The notes: a model not told the origin generated them from the sequence alone. A DNA stretch of 33,209 nt from Paenibacillus sp. (GCA_017512705.1 JAFWEX010000155.1:1-33209); one strand, 5' to 3'; counted from the stretch's first letter, positions 7,633-16,253 are shown. Translations and numbers: made by a program.

Positions 7633-9348
7633 TTAATTACTTACGAGTACAAATTTCCATTGTTGGTTCGTTGCACCCGTATACGTGTTCTGTTGTAACT
7701 TGGCTCCATCCGAAGTAGATGCACCCTCAACCTCAATCGCTTTGTTACTGTTGACGTTAATAATGCTCCAATATCCATTGCCCAGATCATTAACCTTGAA
7801 ATGCTGTGCAGTCGTATTCAGATTTGTCATGAGTTGCACGACTTCGCCATTCGTTTGATTTCCATTGCGAATGTCGATCACTTTATCTGGGGAATTGACA
7901 CTTGTCAACGTATAGTTGCCACTTCCAATGGATGTCAGTACCCACTTCTGTGGGTTGCCACCGAGATCACTCCACTGCTGAAGCTGGAGGTTATCCTGAT
8001 TTTGTCCGCCTGGAACATCAATAACCTTATTGGAATGACGTGCTACGATCTTGTATGTTGCTCCCGAAATAAGACCCGTTGTCGGATTCGTAGGATTGGT
8101 TGGATTACCACCGCTACCATAGTTTTGAGAACGTTCATTGTACCAGTTGAACAGGAATCGTCCCATGGCACTGCGTGATGCATCGCCGTCCCACTTCAAT
8201 CCTGCTGTAGGGTCAGCAAAAGAACTGCGTGTTCCCGGTTCCAAAATGAAACCATTCATGTGTGCAGCGATGCTGACATTACCAGCGGCATTGAAAATGG
8301 TTTTCGTGTTCGTACCAAAACCTTCGTTGCTACCATTAAACAGATTCCAGTAAGCCGAATCTCCAGGTTTGTTTTTAAACCAGGTTACTTCTGTGATGTT
8401 AATTGGATATTTATCTGCTGCCGCCTTCACGTTTGTATTCCACTGGTCTTGCAAAATGTTGAAGTTGTCATATGCTCCGTAACCTGGATACCAGTGAACC
8501 GCATAACCATAGTTGTTCAGAGGGTCCGTGAGTGGATGACTGGCGGTCAGACTGTAGAACTGATTGTAACCCAGACCCGCAGCCCAGATGACATTGTCTG
8601 CTCCCTGATTACGAATAGTGGAGATGATGGAATTCTGGAAGTTACGCAGATCATTCCAGTGATCCACGAAGTCATTTTCCCCATTATATCCGCCCCAGTG
8701 TCCATTGGCATAAGACTTCACCGGCTCGTTAATCAGCTCGAAGTGAACGTTGTCTGCACTTTTAATCTCAGGGCGGGAGGCAAGATAACCCCAGATTTGA
8801 TTGAATTTTTGCAGGTTGGCAGATGTCGTAGCCTGATCATCCTTCAATGTGAAGTCTAGACCAAGAACTACATATACACCTTTGGTTTTAGCGTATTGGA
8901 TATACGGAATGATGACGTTCTGGGTTACGGTCTGCACACCTGCAAAGTTATATGTACCAGCTGCCACATCCCCCATATCTTGTCGATCGATGAAAAGACG
9001 CACCTGATTCATTTTCCAGCCATGATTACTGCCATATTTCGGGCTCGTATCCGCAAATGTGTCTGTAATGTCTTTCAGGTAAGCTAATGTAGCCGCATGA
9101 CGATTATTCCCATGAAGATTGAGATAATAATTACTGTCCTGATAGGTCCAGTACGCACCGGATGGTTGATGCCATCCATTCAGCAGTACGGGCTGATTGT
9201 TACTATTTACCAGATGTTTGCCGCTGACGTGTAGTTTCCCCATAGGCATACCAACCCAAGCTTCAGCCCGGCTGCCTCCCCATGGAGTAATTGTGATCAT
9301 TAGTGCTAATACGAGTAAAAGCTTGCAAGACGCAATTATCTTTTTCAA
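7633..9348 (-). CDS. Secreted GH5 glycoside hydrolase with C-terminal ricin-type carbohydrate-binding domain
   Basis: The 571-aa product has a signal peptide (about residues 1-30, cleavage near AEA-WVG), a GH5 TIM barrel (~35-405), a short linker GSGGNPTNPTNPTTG and a ricin-B-like domain (~427-571). The last carries repeated QQW/W motifs (LQLQQWSDLGGNPQKWVL, ATNQQWKFVL), resembling CBM13-type modules. The acid Glu is E208 in HFELINEP and the nucleophile E320 in INITEVTW; the GYAVHWYPGY strand also fits GH5. The subfamily and substrate cannot be told by eye; given the island a xylan, arabinoxylan or other beta-glycan is likely. The start is TTG at 9348 behind CAGGAGGAG. It is the only secreted hydrolase seen here. 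It lies ~340 bp after the nine-gene operon on the same strand, without a clear terminator between them, so partial read-through is possible. Confidence 0.88.
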   Translation of the reverse strand: MKKIIASCKLLLVLALMITITPWGGSRAEAWVGMPMGKLHVSGKHLVNSNNQPVLLNGWHQPSGAYWTYQDSNYYLNLHGNNRHAATLAYLKDITDTFADTSPKYGSNHGWKMNQVRLFIDRQDMGDVAAGTYNFAGVQTVTQNVIIPYIQYAKTKGVYVVLGLDFTLKDDQATTSANLQKFNQIWGYLASRPEIKSADNVHFELINEPVKSYANGHWGGYNGENDFVDHWNDLRNFQNSIISTIRNQGADNVIWAAGLGYNQFYSLTASHPLTDPLNNYGYAVHWYPGYGAYDNFNILQDQWNTNVKAAADKYPINITEVTWFKNKPGDSAYWNLFNGSNEGFGTNTKTIFNAAGNVSIAAHMNGFILEPGTRSSFADPTAGLKWDGDASRSAMGRFLFNWYNERSQNYGSGGNPTNPTNPTTGLISGATYKIVARHSNKVIDVPGGQNQDNLQLQQWSDLGGNPQKWVLTSIGSGNYTLTSVNSPDKVIDIRNGNQTNGEVVQLMTNLNTTAQHFKVNDLGNGYWSIINVNSNKAIEVEGASTSDGAKLQQNTYTGATNQQWKFVLVSN

Positions 9349-9688
9349 TGCTACTCCTCCTGATCTAATGAATTTGCATCAATTACTGCGATAGAAAGCT
9401 AATAACAAGCCGTATAGAATAACCGATATATGGTCAATCGACCATTTTCGTTGGAGCACGCTCTCGCAAACCGTCCCATATCCAGGGAAGGTGTCGGTTA
9501 TGTCGCATAGAATTATGCTTCTGCCATACCGAACGATATACACCATTGCTAGAACTTTTTCTCGGATATGATGAACTTCTCAGGAGACTCGCCTCCTTTC
9601 AATAAGCAAACATTAAATCGCTCTGGATTTTGTGTTATTTGTTTTGCGTTTTGCGTTTTCCGTTCTTATTTCTTGTAATTTTTGCATC
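9349..9688. other. 340-bp intergenic region before the GH5 gene
   Basis: No convincing terminator follows the last permease. Contents seen: a possible minus-strand promoter for GH5, TTGACC (9437 to 9432) and TATACG (9416 to 9411) at a short 15-bp spacing; a small dyad TGGTC-AATC-GACCA at 9431-9444; an AAAGGAGG ribosome-site-like sequence at about 9599-9592 on the minus strand leading into a 49-codon open frame listed separately; and an A-rich leader with the repeated unit AAAACGC at about 9643-9660. Confidence 0.5.
9434..9583 (-). CDS. Possible small peptide gene, CTG start, 49 aa (speculative)
   Basis: On the minus strand AAAGGAGG is followed after 8 nt by CTG at 9583, then 48 further sense codons and TGA at 9436-9434. 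The stop-free stretch begins only four codons before the CTG, so no ATG, GTG or TTG could serve near the ribosome site. The product would be basic and Ser/Arg/Trp-rich (starts LRSSSYPRKSSSNGVYRSVW, contains LPWIWDGLRERAP) with no signal peptide or membrane segment. I do not recognise a domain. It may equally be an intergenic repeat or a remnant of a longer gene. The only support is the ribosome site and spacing, plus the fact that another CTG start seems to be used nearby at 11557. Confidence 0.2.
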   Translation of the reverse strand: MRSSSYPRKSSSNGVYRSVWQKHNSMRHNRHLPWIWDGLRERAPTKMVD

Positions 9689-10636
9689 CTAACCTACGAT
9701 CCCCGTGCGTTCCACGCTCTCTACGAAATATCGCTGTACGAACAGATAAATGATAATCAACGGCAGGATCGCAAGCAGAATGCCTGTATCCTGAATCATA
9801 CTAAGATAGAACGGATCGGCCTGAGAGGCTGCGCCGTCTGTAACCTGTTGAGCCAGATTGTATGGAAGTGACGAGAGCTGTGTTGACATGACTTTGCTCG
9901 AAGTCAGATACGTCGTAGTGTAGAAGCTGTCATTCCACTGCCATACGAAGGAAAACAGCATAACGGTAACCATGGATGGTATGGCATTAGGCAGCATGAT
10001 ACGGGTGAATGTACGACTTATACCTGCCCCGTCCACATACGCAGCCTCCTCAACTTCTTTCGGAATACCTCTGAAGAACTGACGGAAAATAAAAATATAT
10101 AATCCTGCCTTGAGGGAATTCGCGGTTATCGCTGTCAAAATAAACGGCCAGTACGTATTAAGCAAGTTAACCGGCTTCCCGGAGAACAACGTCATGAGGC
10201 CCATGAGATCGAAGCTTTTCAGATTCAAGTAGACCGGGATGAGAATGGTAGTCGGTGGTACCAAAATCGTCAGAATAACACCTGCAAACAACCAGTTGCT
10301 TCCCTTGAACTTCAGTCTGGCGAATCCGTAACCTGCAAGAGCACATGAAGCCGTCGTGAGTAGTGTTGTAGTTGCAGACAACGCAAATGTATTCAAGAGC
10401 GTTACCCAGTAATCCATGACACGAATGGCCTGTTTAAAATTATCAATCGAGAAGTTCTGAGGAATCCATACAACCACTGCCGAGTAGAGGTCTCCCTTGG
10501 CCTTAATCGATGTTGAAATTTTTTGAAATATAGGAAATAAAATAACAAAGGAAAGTCCGGTGATCAGAACGAACCTTATAACAGCCCACAGCCAGCTCTT
10601 CCACTGCTCGAGCGATAATAATCGTGATGTCGTCAC
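9689..10636 (-). CDS. ABC sugar permease, MalG type (second pair, last gene of the nine-gene operon)
   Basis: 315 aa with six likely membrane segments. The EAA loop is EVEEAAYVDGAGISRTFTRI followed by MLPNAIP. It begins with GTG at 10636 behind AAAGGAGG at 9-nt spacing, 18 bp after the partner permease stop. The tail IYLFVQRYFVESVERTGIVG is usual for MalG-side permeases. Partner: the permease encoded immediately upstream. It is the second complete permease pair of this operon, and no binding-protein gene lies next to it. Its binding protein must therefore be one of the two at the operon head or be encoded elsewhere. Confidence 0.92.
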   Translation of the reverse strand: MTTSRLLSLEQWKSWLWAVIRFVLITGLSFVILFPIFQKISTSIKAKGDLYSAVVVWIPQNFSIDNFKQAIRVMDYWVTLLNTFALSATTTLLTTASCALAGYGFARLKFKGSNWLFAGVILTILVPPTTILIPVYLNLKSFDLMGLMTLFSGKPVNLLNTYWPFILTAITANSLKAGLYIFIFRQFFRGIPKEVEEAAYVDGAGISRTFTRIMLPNAIPSMVTVMLFSFVWQWNDSFYTTTYLTSSKVMSTQLSSLPYNLAQQVTDGAASQADPFYLSMIQDTGILLAILPLIIIYLFVQRYFVESVERTGIVG

Positions 10637-10654
10637 GCGGAATGCCCTCCTTTC

Positions 10655-11557
10655 TTAATCTTGATAGAAGACTCGTTTAGAGAAAATGATCGATACGATC
10701 ACAAGAATGACAGCAATGGCTACGAAATACACCCAGGCCATCGCGGAGCTAAGACCAAAATCAAATTTGACAAATCCCGTATCACGAATTAGTTCCGTCA
10801 TCGCGTTATTCGCAAATGAATCAATAATGGTATAGATCGCGTTCACAAAAATGAGTGGGCTGACCATCGGAAATGTGATTTTCCAGAAAGCCTCGTACCC
10901 TGTTGCCCCCTCCATCTTCGAGGCCTCATATAACTGCGGAGAGATCGTCTGAATACCTGCTAGGAAGATTAAGATCTGTACACCCGATTGACTGACAATC
11001 TGATAGATTCGATCTACCGCTCCGCTTAAATACGTTACAATCCAATCACTCACGCCCGCATTCAGCATCAAGCTTTCGAGTTCCAATGTGCCAAAAGTGC
11101 TTCCGCCTGAACTGTTCTGATTCACAGCTTCAATCAAGCTTGTGCTTTCCAGTGACATAATCACGCCAGATGCCAGAATGACCGGTAAGAAAAAGATGGA
11201 TCTCGCTATAGCACGGCCTCTGAACTTCTGATTCAGAAGGACCGCAAGGAACAAACTGAAAATGACAATAAGAGGTACATTAACAAGGACGTCTGTGATC
11301 GACTCAATCAGAGCCCGGTTAAAGCTTGTATTGACGGTGAGTGCTTGAATATAGTTGGTCAGTCCAGTAAACTGTATGGCGATCCCCTCTGCATTAGCCT
11401 GGATTGTGCTCATGCTATATCGCAGAGACGCCAGCAGCGGAACGAAGAAAAATAGTATAAATCCTACGAGCCATGGAAGTACGTATAGGACTCCCCACAT
11501 TGCTTTTTGCTGAGCATAAGTACGACTTCCCCATTTGAATTTCAGGAGTGTCTTCAG
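10655..11557 (-). CDS. ABC sugar permease, MalF type, apparent CTG start coupled to DUF5696 gene
   Basis: The first ATG in this frame (11500) has no ribosome site. It would also cut off a typical basic cytoplasmic leader that is open upstream: LKTLLKFKWGSRTYAQQKA, directly before the first membrane segment (WGVLYVLPWLVGFILFFFVP). The only codons that could start this leader are CTG at 11557 or CTG at 11545. The former overlaps the TGA of the DUF5696 gene as CTGA and has GGTGGTGAG just upstream, so I choose it (301 aa). The EAA-type loop is QLYEASKMEGATGYEAFWKI followed by TFPMVSP. Between the third and fourth segments there is an unusually long insert (about residues 125-175, NQNSSGGSTFGTLELESLM and following), probably extracellular. 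It pairs with the next gene as the pore of an importer without its own ATPase gene. Confidence 0.85.
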   Translation of the reverse strand: MKTLLKFKWGSRTYAQQKAMWGVLYVLPWLVGFILFFFVPLLASLRYSMSTIQANAEGIAIQFTGLTNYIQALTVNTSFNRALIESITDVLVNVPLIVIFSLFLAVLLNQKFRGRAIARSIFFLPVILASGVIMSLESTSLIEAVNQNSSGGSTFGTLELESLMLNAGVSDWIVTYLSGAVDRIYQIVSQSGVQILIFLAGIQTISPQLYEASKMEGATGYEAFWKITFPMVSPLIFVNAIYTIIDSFANNAMTELIRDTGFVKFDFGLSSAMAWVYFVAIAVILVIVSIIFSKRVFYQD

Positions 11558-14127
11558 AGCTGCTCACCACCCGTCACATAACTTCGTGCATCTACGGTAT
11601 GACTCTCTAGTTCGACAGGATGGTTATTGTAATTCACAATGACATATCCTCCGCCCTCATACGTTGTTCGAAATACACCTTCACTCAGAGATTCATGTGC
11701 AATCATAGAACGTCCAGCGAACGTGGCATTGACTTGGCTAACTTCGTTATAGATCTCAGCTGCCAGATCGATCCACTGTTCGTAATTGGCGGCATAGAGA
11801 TTATTGTAATCCGTATCTTTGACCACATCGTTGGGAGCATTGAACCAGGCAAAATAAGGACTGGCCCCATATTCAATCAAATTCAATACATACTGTCTTG
11901 CATCGGTATACGTTGACAGATTGTAAGGAGAGCCTGTATACGAAATACTGCCATGAACGACAAGTTGGAAGAACGGCACTTCTTCATCTTCGAGTTTGAA
12001 TCGACTACTACGCATCGGAGCATCTGTAAGCCCTGTAACGTAAGCAAGCGCGTAAGCATTACCACCTTCAGCAACGATGGAACCTGCTTGCTCCTTGATC
12101 TGATCAAACGCTTTTCGAACCGTATCCAGTGCCTGCGTACGGTCTAGCAATTTCTTCGGATTCATATCGCTGTTCAATTGGTCCGCCATATCTTTCAGGG
12201 AGATGCCCCCCGTAGTCTGGAGTGGTTCCATGTCCTTCAGCATATCTGTTGTCACATCGTTGATCTCATTAGGTGAGAGAACATAGGTGGCAGATAAGTC
12301 TTTTGCCCGCCTTCCAAGCGCCAGATCCATTGGATACAGGATCGCCGGTTCCTGTGTCAAAGACCTGGAAGCCTCACTTGATGGACTGAATCCTTTTTTC
12401 GATTGGACGTTCAATATCGATACATCGGGATAAAATCCGATACCCGCTTCACTCGTAAAAGCGCTGAACTCTTTCATTTCCTTTTTTCCGCCGATGACTC
12501 CATCTACCTTAATGGAATCCGGCAATCGGTGGTGCAACCCGTCGTTGAACCATCCGGCATAACGAACTTGAATGTTCGATACATTTTTCTCCATCAGCTT
12601 GGATAGGATCATTTTCCCTTCATCAAACGTAGTGAGCGCTTCCGTGGAGTTATACGGTATGTCGAGCATATGCTGCCTCGTTGTCATTCCTCCAAACAAC
12701 TTGAGGTAAAACGGGACGGTTGATTGCTCTTGGGATGCTTTCATAGCGGGCAATCCTTGCGTTTGCAGCAAATATTCCCGATATAGTGAGGCTAAACCGG
12801 AATAGGAAGACTGCTCCGCTCCCACAAAAGCGTAACGAACTACGAAGTCAGATGACGTTGGTTTGTTCTGGAATTTCGGCAGTGTACGAACCATGTCACT
12901 AGACTGAAGCGTAATATCGCTTTTATTCACGACATAAAAGCTTGGATATACGTTATTGTAGCTATTCAGCTTACCGCTGATATCCGCATTCACCGTAGCT
13001 ACTGCATCCCCTTCTTCAACGATGCCCAGGAAAGCGCCTTCCGGCCGAATTACGCCAAAGACAGGCAATCTCGCCTTGCTCTCACTCGTACTGGCTTCCC
13101 GTAGCTTCATCGTCAAGTCTGGACCGTATATATCCTGCTGATAAGATGGGTACTGCAATTTACCGTTGTTGAAATGAATCAGCGCTCCTGAACCGTCTGG
13201 AACGAGGATCGATCCATCTTCCTTCGAACCCCCAGCTCCGAAATATTCCAGTACCGATAGCGTGTTGATTGGATATTCTTCTGGAAAGTGAATACCGGAT
13301 GCCGGCACTCGAACCCGTAGCTGCTCTCCGTCCAGATCATACTCCATCGTGAGCATAAACAAACGTGGTCCGCTTCGTTCTTGATCAATTCCATGTTCAG
13401 CGTGATCCTGCGCCAAGTCTTCCTCGGTGTACCCGGCATCCTCGAAAGCTTTGAGTGCACGAGTCAACTGTAGACCTTGCATCGCCTTGTCAATCCGATT
13501 GTAGACACCTTCATTTTTATCTTCCGCATACCCGACTTTTAACGCTCGTTCCCCTGATTTATCAAGCTTGGATAGCACATATTGTTCAAAACGTTCCTTG
13601 CTGATCTTCACCGGGAGGTCTTCGATGGATCGTTCTGTACTACCAAATTGGTAGTGAACCCGTACCCCGTTTGGCATTGCTTCATAGCTGACTTGCTTAT
13701 GTCGTACACTGTCCGTGTATGAATTGACCATGCTGCTCTGGCCTGAACTGTTGAAAAAACTGAGTCTGGATTGGGAGGACAGAAGATCCTTGTTAATCCC
13801 TGCTGCAATGGTATCCTTCTCGCGATCTGCCGGATTGCTGCGCCAGATTTGTCCGCTCTCGCTATGAATCACGGCAATCTCGGCGGTTTCTTCGTTGAGG
13901 AACAACTGCAAGGCATTGTTTCGTGCAATGCCGATCATGTCAGGAATGCGAGCATCGCTAAATGCAGATTTGAGCTTTTCTCCGGGAGGCAGGGAAGGAG
14001 TCTCCGCATGACTAACATCTGCTGCCGTCTCGCGAGTCGCCGTCGATGGCGAGAACTGACAACCGCTTAGAAGTAAGCTGCTCACCAGCAGGATTCCGGT
14101 TATTTTTTTAACTGCGGCATATTTCAT
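11554..14127 (-). CDS. DUF5696-type extracellular lipoprotein
   Basis: 857 aa. The N-terminus has a basic start, hydrophobic core and lipobox LLLSGC (Cys 23), so the protein should be anchored on the outer membrane face. I recognise the body as the DUF5696 family, whose function is unknown. An N-terminal beta-rich part contains IWRSNPADREKD, LVPDGSGALIHFNNGK and GPDLTMKLREAS. The C-terminal half alternates strands and helices, with NIQVRYAGWFNDGLHHRLP, GIGFYPDVSILNV, ALAYVTGLTDAP and SPYFAWFNAPNDVV, and looks like a TIM barrel related to clan GH-A/GH-D type enzymes. That fold call is my inference. Possible acidic active-site candidates are the Asp of WFNDG and of FYPDV. ATG start behind AAGGAGG; 16 bp follow the YIP1 stop, and its own stop overlaps the next permease start. 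It may be a surface hydrolase or a glycan-handling partner of the importers. Confidence 0.82.
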   Translation of the reverse strand: MKYAAVKKITGILLVSSLLLSGCQFSPSTATRETAADVSHAETPSLPPGEKLKSAFSDARIPDMIGIARNNALQLFLNEETAEIAVIHSESGQIWRSNPADREKDTIAAGINKDLLSSQSRLSFFNSSGQSSMVNSYTDSVRHKQVSYEAMPNGVRVHYQFGSTERSIEDLPVKISKERFEQYVLSKLDKSGERALKVGYAEDKNEGVYNRIDKAMQGLQLTRALKAFEDAGYTEEDLAQDHAEHGIDQERSGPRLFMLTMEYDLDGEQLRVRVPASGIHFPEEYPINTLSVLEYFGAGGSKEDGSILVPDGSGALIHFNNGKLQYPSYQQDIYGPDLTMKLREASTSESKARLPVFGVIRPEGAFLGIVEEGDAVATVNADISGKLNSYNNVYPSFYVVNKSDITLQSSDMVRTLPKFQNKPTSSDFVVRYAFVGAEQSSYSGLASLYREYLLQTQGLPAMKASQEQSTVPFYLKLFGGMTTRQHMLDIPYNSTEALTTFDEGKMILSKLMEKNVSNIQVRYAGWFNDGLHHRLPDSIKVDGVIGGKKEMKEFSAFTSEAGIGFYPDVSILNVQSKKGFSPSSEASRSLTQEPAILYPMDLALGRRAKDLSATYVLSPNEINDVTTDMLKDMEPLQTTGGISLKDMADQLNSDMNPKKLLDRTQALDTVRKAFDQIKEQAGSIVAEGGNAYALAYVTGLTDAPMRSSRFKLEDEEVPFFQLVVHGSISYTGSPYNLSTYTDARQYVLNLIEYGASPYFAWFNAPNDVVKDTDYNNLYAANYEQWIDLAAEIYNEVSQVNATFAGRSMIAHESLSEGVFRTTYEGGGYVIVNYNNHPVELESHTVDARSYVTGGEQL

Positions 14128-14143
14128 TGTGATTTCCTCCTTC

Positions 14144-14779
14144 CTAGCCCCGAAGCACTAATTCCTGATAGATTGTGTAGACAAACGATACGATCTGCTG
14201 TACCAAGCTAAAGAACAACAAGCACAGAAATGCCATAAAGGCCATCGCGACAAGCGTAAGCAGCATCGTCAGAATCGTTTTGCCTGGTGTATATTGATGA
14301 ACAGTCATGTTACCCACGAACAGGAGGTATACGGTCCAGCACACCGCAATGGCGCTAGAAAAGTAATAGAATGCCGTTTCCTGCGCGGAAATAACTAGAC
14401 TCAGCCAGATCCACGGGAAATGCACCAGAAACATCGGTACCAGTGCAAAACACGTAGACATAAAAATCTCAGAAAACTTGCCTTCTCCGTCCATCAAAGT
14501 GGTTAGCGACCAGTTGGCTACGCACCAAAACAAGACAGGTATGACCACGTATATCATCTCAAGCAAGCTGTTCAGATACTTGGGATTGTTAAAGTTGATC
14601 AGAAAACCACTGTACTGGGCTTGCAAAATTTTAGTGAACACGAGCAGCACCATAATCATCAATGAGATCATTAGTGTCGTTTTTTGATTGCGTTCATATT
14701 TCAATTCCCAATACGCGTCAAAGGGATGAAAAATCAGATGTAGTGGAACCTGGTACAATTGTTTACTTGATGCCTGCAT
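14144..14779 (-). CDS. YIP1-family integral membrane protein
   Basis: 211 aa, five predicted membrane segments at about residues 35-53, 72-90, 108-130, 137-157 and 168-200. The cytoplasmic N-terminus reads HLIFHPFDAYWELKYER, the pattern that opens bacterial YIP1 proteins (FxPxxAFxxIK-like). The loop DGEGKFSEIFMSTCFALVPM is the family's most typical block. The function of bacterial YIP1 proteins is not established. ATG 14779 lies inside the 3' end of the NHL/TPR gene (17-bp overlap) behind AAAGGAGG, which implies translational coupling. Its fixed place between two membrane-anchored extracellular proteins and two permease pairs suggests a scaffold or assembly role, which is inference. Confidence 0.85.
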   Translation of the reverse strand: MQASSKQLYQVPLHLIFHPFDAYWELKYERNQKTTLMISLMIMVLLVFTKILQAQYSGFLINFNNPKYLNSLLEMIYVVIPVLFWCVANWSLTTLMDGEGKFSEIFMSTCFALVPMFLVHFPWIWLSLVISAQETAFYYFSSAIAVCWTVYLLFVGNMTVHQYTPGKTILTMLLTLVAMAFMAFLCLLFFSLVQQIVSFVYTIYQELVLRG

Positions 14780-16238
14780 TCGTTGTCCTCCTTTTCTGTC
14801 TGCGAACGATGACGACGGTGACGAACGCAGCCACAGCCAGGAATATACCGGACATCACCCATGAAAAATGCTCACGCATCAGTTCTTTTCGATAGAGTAG
14901 AAACGCCTTGGAGTACCCTGCACGTTCCATACTCTGTTTGAAGTATTGTGCAGACTCGGCATAATCTTTTTGGCGAAGCAACGCTTTGCCGATACCCGCA
15001 TAGGCATATTCCAGATTGGCATTCATCTCCGCTGCCTTGGCAAACAGTTCCGAGGACTGATCTTCTTCTCCGTTATAATAACTGCGTACAGCATCATGTA
15101 GTGTGCGACCGTATTCTGTCGTTTGGAACACGGTAATCTCTCCAAGCGCTTTGTCTAGGACAAGCATCCGTTCACCTGCTCGGTCCAGTGCTACAGGAGT
15201 ATTGAACGTCCCGATCCGGTTACCTATGCCTCCAAAAATATGGAGCAAATAACCGTCGCCATTATAAGTAAAGATGCGGCCTCTATTGGAATCGAGTACA
15301 GAATACATATCGCTGTCACCCACGTCCACATCAATCAGCCTCGATGGTCCTGCCTCCTTCGTATACCGCAGATCGCCTTGAGGTGCAGAGTATCCTTCTC
15401 TTCGCAGGATGTCTGTTCCCTGAGCATTCAGCTTCTTGATGGGCTCTTTGCCGCGATCCCCACTGGTAGCATAGATGAAACCTTCTTCGTCCATATCCAG
15501 ATTGGTGAATTCGGTAGGCGTGAACATTACCATCTGACTGCGCTGCTCCCGGGTAGCGAGTTGCTTCCAGAGATATTCAACGGGATCAACCTGAACCCGG
15601 TTGGCACCGATGAAGGAAGTGAATTCGCCATCGGCGCTGAACTCCATGAATCCGTCGAATACACCTTCAGCCATCACGTAGATTCGTTCCCCTTGATCCA
15701 TCACGATCCGAATAGGCTTGAATTGAAAGTCCTCTTTTAATAAATCAGATTTCGGTTCTGAAACAATTTTGACGAGCTGCTCTTTGTCATTCAGATGCAC
15801 AACCCGATGATTATCCGAATCAGCGACAAGTATATCCCCTTTTTCCGTTACAAATAGCCCTTGGGGATTTTTAAAATGATCTTCTTTGCCTTCGTTCTGG
15901 AACGATTCAATCGTCCGAACAAGCTGGAAGTCACGATCCATCTCTACAATTCGCCCATTGCCCGAATCAAGCACGTAGATACGTTCATCTGCGGTAACAT
16001 GCATGTCACTCGGTTCTTTCAGAGCAATTGTACCCAGCGTTTTACCTGTAATAATCGTCGTAGCTTCATAAGCAGCCGGGGCAGGTACCGTATCACCATA
16101 ATAGGAATATTGATACGCATCTGCTTCACCATCTGCGCTCGCAGGTCCTGTCACGGAGGTGAACAACAGGAGGCAGACCATGCCCATGATGACCCATTTA
16201 CGTTGTTTCCATGTGCTTTTTCGCGTGCTATGCTGCAC
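14763..16238 (-). CDS. NHL-repeat beta-propeller / TPR protein with C-terminal membrane anchor
   Basis: 491 aa in clear modules. There is a signal peptide (about 1-35, ending PASADGE). A beta-propeller of NHL-like repeats spans ~70-370 (repeat cores ERIYVLDSGNGRIVEMDRDF, GDILVADSDNHRVVHLND, DMYSVLDSNRGRIFTYNGDG, RMLVLDKALGEITVF). A TPR stretch covers ~380-450 (AEMNANLEYAYAGIGKALLR, DYAESAQYFKQSMERAG). A final membrane segment (~457-477) is followed by the basic stop-transfer tail RRQKRRTTN. The propeller and TPRs would face outside with the C-terminus inside. GTG start behind AAAGGAGG at 7-nt spacing. No enzymatic motif is seen; such propellers and TPRs usually bind proteins or ligands. It is coupled to the YIP1 gene by a 17-bp overlap. 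Confidence 0.87.
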   Translation of the reverse strand: MQHSTRKSTWKQRKWVIMGMVCLLLFTSVTGPASADGEADAYQYSYYGDTVPAPAAYEATTIITGKTLGTIALKEPSDMHVTADERIYVLDSGNGRIVEMDRDFQLVRTIESFQNEGKEDHFKNPQGLFVTEKGDILVADSDNHRVVHLNDKEQLVKIVSEPKSDLLKEDFQFKPIRIVMDQGERIYVMAEGVFDGFMEFSADGEFTSFIGANRVQVDPVEYLWKQLATREQRSQMVMFTPTEFTNLDMDEEGFIYATSGDRGKEPIKKLNAQGTDILRREGYSAPQGDLRYTKEAGPSRLIDVDVGDSDMYSVLDSNRGRIFTYNGDGYLLHIFGGIGNRIGTFNTPVALDRAGERMLVLDKALGEITVFQTTEYGRTLHDAVRSYYNGEEDQSSELFAKAAEMNANLEYAYAGIGKALLRQKDYAESAQYFKQSMERAGYSKAFLLYRKELMREHFSWVMSGIFLAVAAFVTVVIVRRQKRRTTNAGIK

Positions 16239-16253
16239 TTTGCTGCCTCCTTT

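Noticed and set aside
8260-8859. 199-codon plus-strand open frame
   Set aside because: It is antisense to the well-supported GH5 gene, with no ribosome site; Ile/Val/Arg-rich shadow translation.
9577-9597. AGGAG/CTCCT dyad as terminator of the nine-gene operon
   Set aside because: Only five pairs, no T run, and one arm is better explained as a ribosome-site-like sequence.
11500-11502. ATG as start of the second-pair MalF permease
   Set aside because: It has no ribosome site and would remove the basic cytoplasmic leader that is open and family-like upstream.
15240-15740. 166-codon plus-strand open frame
   Set aside because: It lies opposite the NHL/TPR gene and shows no recognisable protein features.
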